Assembly (NCBI RefSeq): GCF_035510375.1
Contig: NZ_DATKHG010000076.1
Source of the DNA: Paenibacillus_I sp035510375
GTDB taxonomy: Bacteria; Bacillota; Bacilli; Paenibacillales; Paenibacillaceae
Strand: one strand, 5' to 3'
Length of the DNA: 64,000 nt
Made by a program: the position numbers and the translations under genes. Of the stretch, positions 45,424 through 52,513 are shown piece after piece. Below the pieces are notes generated by a model, which did no database searches, was not told the origin of the DNA, and worked only from the letters and a program-made list of their open reading frames with translations. How positions within the stretch are numbered: the first letter of the stretch is position 1; every line of letters begins with the position of its first letter.

Positions 45424-46050
45424 TTAACTTCCGGCCGATAACCGATCTGGCGCGGAAGCCTCCGGTGTCGCGGCAGGCAGAAGCAGGGGCGTGATCTCGC
45501 GGCAAGCGTGGACAAGCACGTCCGACATGACTGCAGCCATCTCGGCCACGAACGTCAGGCTGGTATGCTCCAGCACTTTGGTATTCAGCGCGCGGTGGTT
45601 GTTGATGATTCCCTTAAAATGAATGTGGCCGACAGGAGGAAGCGGTTTGCCCTGGCTCGCGCCCGGCTGAAGCGGTTCCTCCACAAGCTGCAGCGTGCCG
45701 ATTTTGTAAAATTGGCCCAGGCACGCGTCTACGGCGACGACGTATGCTTCCATGTGCTTGGCGGCGATATGGTGCATCGTTTTATGCAGATTAAGGGCGT
45801 GGACCGGTTGATCGAGCATGCCGTAGATCCGGACAGGTCCGGGTTTCCCGGAAGCCTTCAATCGGCTTCCGACCATAGGTCCGAGCGAGTCCCAGGTATA
45901 GCGGTTGGTTCCGACGCAGACGATGACGATTTCGCGATAGGCCGCATCATTTTTATGGAAATGGTTGATTAGGGCTTCCGACAAATACCCGGCGGATCTT
46001 TTGTCGAGGTAGTGGCTGTGGTGCATCATGCTGCCGTCTCCTTGCTCCAT
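45424..46050 (-). CDS. yyaC: YyaC-like sporulation protein (DUF1256 family)
   Basis: 208 aa. The family signature is IVIVCVGTNRYTWDSLGPMVGSRLK, then VRIYGMLDQPVHALNLHKTMHHI and VVAVDACLGQFYKIGTLQL. YyaC is structurally related to germination protease (Gpr) and hydrogenase-maturation proteases and is made during sporulation. The C-terminal 20 residues are Ala/Pro-rich and look unstructured. It is the only minus-strand gene inside the island, facing the creatininase-family gene across an operator-containing region. A sporulation gene here may simply have been flanked by insertion of the island. Confidence 0.88.
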   Translation of the reverse strand: MEQGDGSMMHHSHYLDKRSAGYLSEALINHFHKNDAAYREIVIVCVGTNRYTWDSLGPMVGSRLKASGKPGPVRIYGMLDQPVHALNLHKTMHHIAAKHMEAYVVAVDACLGQFYKIGTLQLVEEPLQPGASQGKPLPPVGHIHFKGIINNHRALNTKVLEHTSLTFVAEMAAVMSDVLVHACREITPLLLPAATPEASAPDRLSAGS

Positions 46051-46113
46051 GTATTGCCGTTCCTTTATAATATCAATTATACAGGGATTGCAGCGCCGAA
46101 AACATAAGGATCT

Positions 46114-46150
46114 ATGACAATTTCGTTAAAATTGGTATACAATATGCCAA
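46114..46150 (+). promoter_or_regulatory. Promoter with GntR-regulon operator, copy 3
   Basis: ATGACA (46114-46119) and TATACA (46136-46141) are spaced 16 nt and form a plausible promoter for the creatininase-family gene. TTGGTATACAATATGCCAA (46132-46150) covers the -10 and differs from the palindrome at one base. Binding would block transcription. Confidence 0.7.
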
Positions 46151-46174
46151 TAAGCGAAGAAGGGAGTTCCAGTC

Positions 46175-46921
46175 ATGCCGTCCTCCTATCTATTAACCCA
46201 AATGACATGGCCTGAGGTCGAACAAGCCCTCACAACGGTTAAAATCGCCATTATTCCGCTGGGCGCGCATGAGCAGCACGGACCGCACATGGCGGAAAGC
46301 TGCGACGCCGTGCTGGCCGAGGAAATGGGCAAAAGGCTGGCGGAGCGCTTGTATCCGGAGGCGCTCGTGACGCCAACGATCAACATGGGCATTTCGCCGC
46401 ATCATATTCATTTTCCGGGGACGATTTCGCTTGAGCCGGCCACGCTGATCGCGATTCTTCGCGATATGATCGTGTCATTAAGGCGGCACGGCATCCGCAA
46501 TGTGCTTGTGCTGAATGCGCACGGCGGCAACCAGGCCACGCTCGGCGTGGCGTCGGATATTCTGACCAGAGAGCTGGAAGTGAATTTTTATTATGCCAAG
46601 ACGACCGCTTCGGCGAAAGATGTGATGGACCGCCGGATCGAGTCGAAGCTTTACGGGCACAGCTGCGACCGGGAGGTTTCGGAAGCGTTGTATCTCGCCC
46701 CGCATCTGGTGCGCATGGACAAGCTGGAGAAAGGCGACATCCAGGAAGGCAAATGGCGCAAGCTGAGGCCGGGCAATCCGCTTCAGGGCTACTATTATTA
46801 TGAAGAGATGACGCGCAACGGCTGCATCGGCGACGCGACCAGGGCGAGCCGGGAGATCGGCGAGGAGATCGTGGAAACTGCGCTGGAACGGCTGGCCAGC
46901 GCCGTGAAAGACGTGCTGTAG
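46175..46921 (+). CDS. Creatininase-family amidohydrolase
   Basis: 248 aa, normal length for the family (creatininase, ArfB formamide hydrolase, MftE and others), which use a dinuclear metal site to cleave cyclic amides, formamides or peptides. Seen here: GAHEQHGPHMAESCD with H32, E33, H35 and D44; SPHHIHFPGTISL; NAHGGN with His116; and HSCDREVSEAL, corresponding to HAGExETS of the family. The creatininase-specific HYEN segment is replaced by HGGN, as in family members that are not creatininases. The downstream membrane protein starts 2 nt after its stop, so the two are coupled. It probably hydrolyses an amide in the island's substrate. Confidence 0.88.
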   Translation: MPSSYLLTQMTWPEVEQALTTVKIAIIPLGAHEQHGPHMAESCDAVLAEEMGKRLAERLYPEALVTPTINMGISPHHIHFPGTISLEPATLIAILRDMIVSLRRHGIRNVLVLNAHGGNQATLGVASDILTRELEVNFYYAKTTASAKDVMDRRIESKLYGHSCDREVSEALYLAPHLVRMDKLEKGDIQEGKWRKLRPGNPLQGYYYYEEMTRNGCIGDATRASREIGEEIVETALERLASAVKDVL

Positions 46922-46922
46922 C

Positions 46923-48365
46923 ATGAAGCGGCTTCTGTTTCTTGCCGCCATAGCGATCTATCTCGGCTCGGCCGTCTATCCGGACGCGGCGCTGAAATGG
47001 GCCGTCTCGGCGCTCAGCTTCGCGATCGTCGTCACCGCATTCTTCTCGGCCGGGAAGTTCGTCCGCGCCGTCGGCGGGGTGTTCCTGGCCGTCGGCTTCA
47101 GCCTGCTGGCGCTCAACAAGGCCTCCGCCGCGGAAATGCTCCGCAGCTTCGGTTATATGATGAACGTGCTCAGCCTGTTCGCGCTCATTCCGCTCATTGC
47201 GCTGCCGATTGAGCTCGGACGCTACGCGGCAAGGGTGCAGGCGGCGGTGCGGGCGCGGGTCCGCAGCTCCGGCATGCTGTATGCCTTGACGTCTTTCTTG
47301 TCTTATGTGTTCTGCAGCTTCATGAACCTGGGCGCGCTGCCGATGGTGCATCAAACGATCCGGCCCTCGCTGAAGCTGTTTCCGATCCGGGAACGCGACC
47401 GCTTCATAAGCCGTGCCATTACGCACGGCTACAGCATGCCGGTCATCTGGACGCCCGTATCCCCCATTCTGGGGATCGTCGTGGAGATGACGGGCGTACG
47501 GTGGAGCGCGCTGTTGCCGATCGTCATTCCGCTCAGCCTGCTCGGCCTGGCGCTCGATTGGGCGATCGCCATGTGGATTGCGGCTCGCAGGCGCAAGCAG
47601 GCGGGAGTCTCGGCGGCAAGCGAACTCTCGGAGGCGGCAAGCGAAGTGTCCGCGGCGGCCGAAGTCCCGGAGGCGAGCGGGCAAGCCCCGGTGAAACCGG
47701 CGGACGAAAACGCCGGCTCGCAGGCGAAGCATCCGGCGCACATTTTTGCGGCGATATTGATATTTAACGTGCTGGTCTCGCTGCTCGAGCTTTTGACCCA
47801 TGTCAGCTTTTTGCTGCTGGTGTCGATGACCGTGATCCCGTTCGCCTTCCTGTGGTCGCTGCTGATCGGACAAGGGCTTTCGTTTATCCGGCGGGCCCGG
47901 ACCAGGCTGCCCGAGCAAGTGCTGCGCATGCAGGATCAGTTTCTCGTTTATTTAAGCGCGGGATTCATGATTACCGCCATCCAGTCCACGGGCGCGGGGC
48001 GTGTCCTCAACAGCGGGCTCGGAACGTTCAAGGACGCGATCGGCGCCGACCTGTTCCTCCTGTTCATTCCGCTCATCCCGCTCGGTCTCGCTTTCGTCGG
48101 GCTTCATCCCGCGGTGGGACTGGCGCTGGCAGCCGAATCGCTCGATCCCGCCGCGCTCGGCATATCGCCGCAGATTACGGCGATTGCCATGCTGACGGGC
48201 GCCGCGACGGCGTTCCTGATGGGACCCTACAATGCGACTGCCGGCATAATGGCCGGTTTGATCAACCGGAGCCCCTATAAGGTGTCCAACTGGAATGCGC
48301 CTTTCACGGCGGCCTACCTGGCCATGTCGACGATCGTGCTGCTGATTTTGCAAAAAGGAGGTTGA
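46923..48365 (+). CDS. DUF401-like multi-pass membrane protein, second paralogue
   Basis: 480 aa, ten or more helices. It shares with the protein at 37445 the pattern CSFMNLGALPMVHQTIRPSLKLF (half-site 1), HGYSMPVIWTPVSPILGIVVEMTG, and in the second half GIHQ/GLHP and AFLMGPYNATAGIMAGLINRSPYKVSNWNAPF. A long Ala/Glu/Ser linker (about 222-265) separates the halves. It starts 2 nt after the creatininase-family stop without its own ribosome site, so it is translationally coupled to that hydrolase. Uptake of an amide-containing acid, or export of the product, is a reasonable inference; the substrate is unknown. Confidence 0.75.
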   Translation: MKRLLFLAAIAIYLGSAVYPDAALKWAVSALSFAIVVTAFFSAGKFVRAVGGVFLAVGFSLLALNKASAAEMLRSFGYMMNVLSLFALIPLIALPIELGRYAARVQAAVRARVRSSGMLYALTSFLSYVFCSFMNLGALPMVHQTIRPSLKLFPIRERDRFISRAITHGYSMPVIWTPVSPILGIVVEMTGVRWSALLPIVIPLSLLGLALDWAIAMWIAARRRKQAGVSAASELSEAASEVSAAAEVPEASGQAPVKPADENAGSQAKHPAHIFAAILIFNVLVSLLELLTHVSFLLLVSMTVIPFAFLWSLLIGQGLSFIRRARTRLPEQVLRMQDQFLVYLSAGFMITAIQSTGAGRVLNSGLGTFKDAIGADLFLLFIPLIPLGLAFVGLHPAVGLALAAESLDPAALGISPQITAIAMLTGAATAFLMGPYNATAGIMAGLINRSPYKVSNWNAPFTAAYLAMSTIVLLILQKGG

Positions 48366-48390
48366 CAGACAGCGCCCAAGTTGCAATAAT
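48362..48390 (+). promoter_or_regulatory. Promoter of the oxidase operon
   Basis: TTGACA (48362-48367) and AATAAT (48385-48390) are spaced exactly 17 nt. The -35 overlaps the stop codon of the upstream membrane-protein gene. A Crp/Fnr-type box and the perfect GntR-type palindrome follow directly, both in positions expected to block initiation or elongation. Confidence 0.65.
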
Positions 48391-48405
48391 GTGATCAACA
48401 TCACT
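48390..48405. promoter_or_regulatory. Third Crp/Fnr-family site
   Basis: TGTGATCAACATCACT fits TGTGA-N6-TCACA with the last base off. It overlaps the -10 and predicted start point of the oxidase operon promoter. If bound by an Fnr-type protein it would switch off an oxygen-using enzyme when oxygen is absent. Confidence 0.55.
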
Positions 48406-48424
48406 TTGGTATACAATATACCAA
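48406..48424. promoter_or_regulatory. GntR-regulon operator, copy 4 (perfect palindrome)
   Basis: TTGGTATACAATATACCAA has perfect 8-bp arms around CAA and is the best copy in the window. It lies about 80 nt upstream of the oxidase start, just after the predicted transcription start. Confidence 0.75.
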
Positions 48425-48501
48425 AATGGACATGTCGCCAGTCGGCTGCGCCGCGGGAAACAAAACAAATCGAATGGTTAATTTGAGAGGAGAGACGAAC
48501 A

Positions 48502-49218
48502 ATGGCAACGGTATTGACGAAACGGGAATTCATGAACAAGGAGGAATTTCGCCGCGCACTGGAGCAGGCCATCGAAGGCAACGCGGTAGCGAAGGCGCCT
48601 TTCACGACGATGTGGGCGAACGGCGAGCTGAAGAAGGAGCATTTTGCCCGCTGGGTGGAGCAGCATTACGCCTACGTCGGACCGTTCGCGGACTATCTGG
48701 CTTATGTATACGCCAACTGTCCGCATGAAGACGCCAAGGACTTCCTGCTGCAGAACATGTGGGAAGAGGAGCTCGGCGGCGACCGCCATACGGATTTGCT
48801 GATCCGCTTCGGTGAAGCGTGCGGAACGACGCGCGAGCGCATCGTGGCCATGGATAACCTGCTTCCCGAGACGATCGGCCTGCAATCCTGGTGCTACCGG
48901 ATGGCGATGAAAGAAAACTTCCTGTATGCGACGGCGGCCCTCGTAGTCGGTCTCGAATCCCAAGTGCCTTCGATTTACCGGAGACAAACGCCGACGCTTC
49001 GCGAGAAATACGGCTTCACGGACGAGGAGGTTGAATTTTTCGACCTGCATATCGTTTCCGACGAAATCCACGGGGAGCGCGGCTACCAGATCGTATTGGA
49101 ATACGCGAGGACGGCGGAAGAGCAGCAGCGCTGCATCGAAATCGTTGAAGAGGCGACGAAGATGCGCAGAATGTACCTTGCCGGCATCTCCCGTGAATTC
49201 CTCGGCAAATCCTCATAA
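48502..49218 (+). CDS. Heme-oxygenase-like diiron oxidase (HDO; PqqC/CADD/TenA fold)
   Basis: 238 aa, all-helical. The diiron ligands of the CADD/HDO group are all present and co-linear: Glu89-x6-His96 (EELGGDRH), Glu152 (VGLESQVP), and His183-x3-Asp187-x2-His190 (HIVSDEIH). CADD itself uses E81, H88, E142, H174, D178 and H181, nearly the same spacing, but the residues CADD uses for self-sacrifice do not appear conserved. TenA thiaminases lack this metal set. HDOs use O2 for N-oxygenation or oxidative C-C cleavage of amino or fatty acids, often releasing an aldehyde. An aldehyde dehydrogenase gene follows 83 nt later. GAGAGGAG precedes the ATG. The fold and metal site are well supported; the substrate is unknown. 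Confidence 0.85.
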   Translation: MATVLTKREFMNKEEFRRALEQAIEGNAVAKAPFTTMWANGELKKEHFARWVEQHYAYVGPFADYLAYVYANCPHEDAKDFLLQNMWEEELGGDRHTDLLIRFGEACGTTRERIVAMDNLLPETIGLQSWCYRMAMKENFLYATAALVVGLESQVPSIYRRQTPTLREKYGFTDEEVEFFDLHIVSDEIHGERGYQIVLEYARTAEEQQRCIEIVEEATKMRRMYLAGISREFLGKSS

Positions 49219-49301
49219 GAACGCCGGCGGTCAAGCCGTTCCCGGGAACCCTCTTCCCGGGATTCGGCTGACCGGCTGAGACGGTTAGAAAGGAGCAGCT
49301 C

Positions 49302-50795
49302 ATGGCGATCGAAACGGCGATACGAACATTCAAAAACCTGATCGGCGGCGAATGGACGGAGTCATCAAGCGGCCGCACATTCGACAGCATCAACCCGGCG
49401 AACAAAACGGAGGTTGTCGGGCGCTTCCAGGCTTCCGTCGAGGACGACGTCGTCCAGGCGATCGAATCGGCGGAAAAGGCGTTCCCGGCATGGAAAGCCG
49501 TTGCCCCGAGCAAACGGGCCGAGATGCTGTACAAGGCCGCCGTATTGCTCGAAACGGGACTGGAGCAGTATGCGGAGGAATTGACCCGCGAGGAAGGCAA
49601 GACATTGGCCGCCAGCCGGATGGAGGTGAAGAGGTCGGCGCAGACGCTGCGCTATTACGCTTCCGAAGGGCTCAACATCGCTGGCGACACGCTGCCCTCC
49701 GACGATCCGACGACGTTCGTGTACACCAAGAAGGAGCCGCTCGGCGTCGTCACGGTCATCACGCCGTGGAACTTTCCGATCTCGATCCCCGTCCGCAAAA
49801 TCGCCCCGGCGCTCGCGTCGGGCAACACGGTCGTGTTCAAGCCGGCCTCGGATACGCCGCTCATCGCGTTCCGGCTGGTCGAAGCGCTTCATAACGCGGG
49901 ACTGCCGGCAGGCGTCATCAATTTCGTGACGGGCTCGGCCTCGAAGACGGGTGTGCCGCTCGTCTCGCATCCTGCCGTAAAGGCGGTGACGTTCACCGGC
50001 TCGACCGGCGCGGGCGAGAACATCAGGCGGAACGTCAGGCTGTCCACCCGGATCCAGATGGAGCTCGGCGGCAAAAACCCGCTGATCGTGCTGGAGGACG
50101 CGGATCTCGATCATGCGGTGGAGCTGGCCGTCAAAGGCGGCTTCGAGCTGACGGGGCAGGCGTGCACGGGAACGAGCCGCGTCATCGTGATGGAACAGGT
50201 GCATGACGCTTTCGTCGAGAAGCTTATAGCCAGAACAAAGACGCTGACGATCGGAAACGGTCTTTCGGGTGAAGCCGAGATCGGCCCGCTCGCCAACGAC
50301 AGCCAGCTGAACAACGTGCTGGACTATGTGGCGATCGGCCAGGCGGAGGGCGCGGAGCTGGCGTACGGCGGAGAATGGATCAATGAAGGCGAATACGCGA
50401 ACGGCTATTTTGTCCGTCCGGCCATCTTCACGGGCGTTCGGCCCGATATGCGGATCGCGCAGGAGGAAATTTTCGGCCCGGTCGTTTCCGTCATCCGTGT
50501 AAAATGCTTCAAACATGCGATTCGGGTCGCGAATGATGTGGAATACGGCCTGTCCGCATCGATCGTCACGTCGGATTACAATCGGATGCAATATTTTATC
50601 GATCATATCCAATCCGGAATCGTCAAGGTCAACCGGACAACGACCGGCAATGCGCTGAACGTGCCGTTCGGCGGCCTGAAGATGTCGAGCACGGCCACGT
50701 TCCGCGAATCGGGAAGGGAAGCACTAGATTTTTATACCCATTCCAAGACGGTGTACCACGGCATTCAGGAATTGAAATTTTGCTGCAGCAAATGA
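49302..50795 (+). CDS. NAD(P)-dependent aldehyde dehydrogenase
   Basis: 497 aa, full-length ALDH superfamily enzyme oxidising an aldehyde to its acid. Catalytic Cys288 is in GFELTGQACTGTSRV and the general base Glu254 in MELGGKNPLIVLEDADLD. VITPWNFPISIPVRKIAPALASGNTVVFKPA and FTGSTGAGENI are the cofactor-binding segments. By motif it is closest to ketoglutarate-semialdehyde, betaine-aldehyde and vanillin-type dehydrogenases, without a specific call. AAAGGAG precedes the ATG. Placement right after the diiron oxidase suggests it removes the aldehyde that enzyme makes. The GlcG/HbpS-like gene follows after 23 nt. Confidence 0.95.
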   Translation: MAIETAIRTFKNLIGGEWTESSSGRTFDSINPANKTEVVGRFQASVEDDVVQAIESAEKAFPAWKAVAPSKRAEMLYKAAVLLETGLEQYAEELTREEGKTLAASRMEVKRSAQTLRYYASEGLNIAGDTLPSDDPTTFVYTKKEPLGVVTVITPWNFPISIPVRKIAPALASGNTVVFKPASDTPLIAFRLVEALHNAGLPAGVINFVTGSASKTGVPLVSHPAVKAVTFTGSTGAGENIRRNVRLSTRIQMELGGKNPLIVLEDADLDHAVELAVKGGFELTGQACTGTSRVIVMEQVHDAFVEKLIARTKTLTIGNGLSGEAEIGPLANDSQLNNVLDYVAIGQAEGAELAYGGEWINEGEYANGYFVRPAIFTGVRPDMRIAQEEIFGPVVSVIRVKCFKHAIRVANDVEYGLSASIVTSDYNRMQYFIDHIQSGIVKVNRTTTGNALNVPFGGLKMSSTATFRESGREALDFYTHSKTVYHGIQELKFCCSK

Positions 50796-50818
50796 CGTTA
50801 TAATCGGAGGGCTTACGC

Positions 50819-51292
50819 ATGAAATCGGTATTGAAGCTGGAGCTTGAGGAAGCGAAGGTGATGGTGGAAGCGGCCAAAAAAGCGGCTGAAAGCGTGAAGG
50901 CGCTGGAGACGATCTGCATCGTCGACGACGGCGGCTGCGTCATCGCGCTGGAACGGATGAACGGCGCCCGCATCACGGGTCCTGAAATCGCCATCGCGAA
51001 AGCCTTCACGGCAAGCGGGCACAAGCGCTCGACCCATCTGTTCAACCAGCCGGGCGGTCCGGCGACGACGACCGGCGAGGCGTTCGGCATCCATGTGATG
51101 ATTCCCGGCAAATTCGCGATTTTCGTGGGCGGCTTCCCGATTGTCGTCAACGGCGAGGTGGTCGGCGGCGTCGGCGTCAGCGGCGGCAACGGCGAGCAGG
51201 ATACGGCCGTCGGCACGGCGGCGCTCAAGGCGCTGCAGCAGCATCTGGGCAGCGGGTACGAGGTGATGACCCAGGCGGACATCAAGAAATAG
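50819..51292 (+). CDS. GlcG/HbpS-like (DUF336) protein
   Basis: 157 aa. The typical sequence LKLELEEAKVMVEAAKKAAESVKALETICIVDDGGCVIALERMNGAR and the C-terminal VVNGEVVGGVGVSGGNGEQDTAVGTAAL identify the family. Relatives include HbpS (a heme-sensing extracellular protein), GlcG of glycolate operons and the PduO C-terminal domain; several bind heme or flavin/corrinoid. No signal peptide is seen, so it is cytoplasmic here. Role in the pathway unknown; the family often accompanies aldehyde and alcohol oxidation genes. GGAGGG precedes the ATG. Confidence 0.9.
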   Translation: MKSVLKLELEEAKVMVEAAKKAAESVKALETICIVDDGGCVIALERMNGARITGPEIAIAKAFTASGHKRSTHLFNQPGGPATTTGEAFGIHVMIPGKFAIFVGGFPIVVNGEVVGGVGVSGGNGEQDTAVGTAALKALQQHLGSGYEVMTQADIKK

Positions 51293-51315
51293 AACACGGA
51301 TTAGCAGGTGGTACG

Positions 51316-51900
51316 ATGGATTATTGGAAATTGTTTCTCGGCTTCCTGCGCATCGGGCTGCTCGGATACGGCGGAGGGCCGACGATGATTCCGCTTATCC
51401 ACGCGGAAGCCGTGAAGAAATACGGGTGGATCACGGACGATGAGTTTGCCGACGTCCTGGCGATGGGCAACGCGCTGCCGGGCCCGATCGCGACCAAAAT
51501 GGCCGGCTATATCGGCTACAAGGTTAAAGGGGCAGCCGGCGCCTTCATTGGGATCACGGCAATGGTCGTCCCGGTGCTCATCGGCATGATCCTGCTCCTC
51601 GGCTTGATTTACCGGCTGAAGGATTCAGGCGTCGTCGGCGGCATGACGAAGGGCATCCAGCCCGTGATCGGCGTTATGATGGCCGTTCTGGCCTGCGAGT
51701 TTTTCAAAAAGGCCTGGACGAGCCTGCCGAAGGCGAAGACGATTGTCTGGACCGCGATCTCGATCGTGGCGCTGGCCCTGCTGAAGGTGAATCCGGGACT
51801 GCTGATCGGCGCCGCGCTGGCGTACGCCTTTCTCGAAACGACCGCCGCCGGACGCAGACGGAAGCGGCCGGCCGAGCGGGATAAAGGGGTTTCGGCATGA
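51316..51900 (+). CDS. Half-size ChrA-family (chromate transporter-type) permease, N half
   Basis: 194 aa with about six helices and one CHR domain: FLRIGLLGYGGGPTMIPLIHAEAVKKYGWITDDEFADVLAMGNALPGPIATKMAGYIGYKVKG. Such short proteins work in pairs, and the partner overlaps it by 4 nt (ATGA). ChrA proteins export chromate in resistance operons, but paired short forms occur in many catabolic clusters where an organic anion is the more likely cargo. No chromate-resistance gene lies nearby. The C-terminal tail is Arg-rich and cytoplasmic. Confidence 0.92.
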   Translation: MDYWKLFLGFLRIGLLGYGGGPTMIPLIHAEAVKKYGWITDDEFADVLAMGNALPGPIATKMAGYIGYKVKGAAGAFIGITAMVVPVLIGMILLLGLIYRLKDSGVVGGMTKGIQPVIGVMMAVLACEFFKKAWTSLPKAKTIVWTAISIVALALLKVNPGLLIGAALAYAFLETTAAGRRRKRPAERDKGVSA

Positions 51901-52427
51901 CATGGATCGAGCTGTTCTGGGCGTTCTTCATTTCCAACCTGCTCGGTTACGGCGGAGGTCCTCCGATCATTCCGCTGCTGCAGGCCGAAGTGGTCGACGG
52001 TTACCGTTGGATGACCCTTGAGCAATTCGGGGACGTCCTGGCGCTCGGCAACGCGCTGCCGAGTCCGATCGCCACGAAGCTGGCCGGCTATATCGGCTAT
52101 CAAGTGGCGGGCGCGCCGGGCGCGCTCATCGGCTTGTTCGCCACGATCGTGCCGACGGCCGCGGCGATGATCGCGCTATTCAAGTTCATCGATGTCTTCA
52201 AGACCTCTCCTCAAGTCACGGCGATGACGAAAATCGTCCGTCCGATCGTCGCGGTGCTGATGGGGATGCTGGCCTGGCAGTTTCTCTCCTCCGCCTATTA
52301 TTCGGCGGGCATCTGGCAAACCGCGCTGCTGACGGCCGCAAGCTTGATCGGCCTGGAGCGCTTCAAGCTTCATCCCGCGCTCGTCATCGGGGCCGCAATG
52401 GCCTACGGCGCATTTTTTCTAGGTTAA
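51897..52427 (+). CDS. Half-size ChrA-family permease, C half
   Basis: 176 aa, one CHR domain: FISNLLGYGGGPPIIPLLQAEVVDGYRWMTLEQFGDVLALGNALPSPIATKLAGYIGYQVAGAPGALIG. It overlaps the first half by 4 nt and should form an antiparallel heterodimer with it. It is the last gene before the GntR regulator, whose own promoter lies in the 86-nt gap. Confidence 0.92.
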   Translation: MTWIELFWAFFISNLLGYGGGPPIIPLLQAEVVDGYRWMTLEQFGDVLALGNALPSPIATKLAGYIGYQVAGAPGALIGLFATIVPTAAAMIALFKFIDVFKTSPQVTAMTKIVRPIVAVLMGMLAWQFLSSAYYSAGIWQTALLTAASLIGLERFKLHPALVIGAAMAYGAFFLG

Positions 52428-52455
52428 CCGGGCACGCAGGCGCTTTCAATCGAAG

Positions 52456-52511
52456 TTGAACGGCCGGCGGTTATCGATTACACTAGAGAAAACATGACAC
52501 GGGGGTATACC
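52456..52511 (+). promoter_or_regulatory. gntR promoter with compact GGTATACC site
   Basis: TTGAAC (52456-52461) and TACACT (52479-52484) are spaced 17 nt. GGTATACC (52504-52511), the fused arms of the regulon motif without the spacer, lies between the predicted start point and the ATG. It may allow autoregulation. Confidence 0.5.
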
Positions 52512-52513
52512 AG

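Noticed and set aside
46380..47918. A 512-codon minus-strand frame over the creatininase-family and DUF401-like genes
   Set aside because: Antisense shadow; Arg/Gln/Pro-rich with no domain.
48502..49218. TenA thiaminase II
   Set aside because: The TenA fold is shared, but E89, H96, E152, H183, D187 and H190 make a full diiron site and no thiamine biosynthesis gene lies nearby.
51316..52427. Chromate resistance operon
   Set aside because: The two half-size ChrA proteins sit at the end of the oxidase/ALDH operon before gntR, with no other metal-resistance gene. The family name alone does not establish chromate as substrate.
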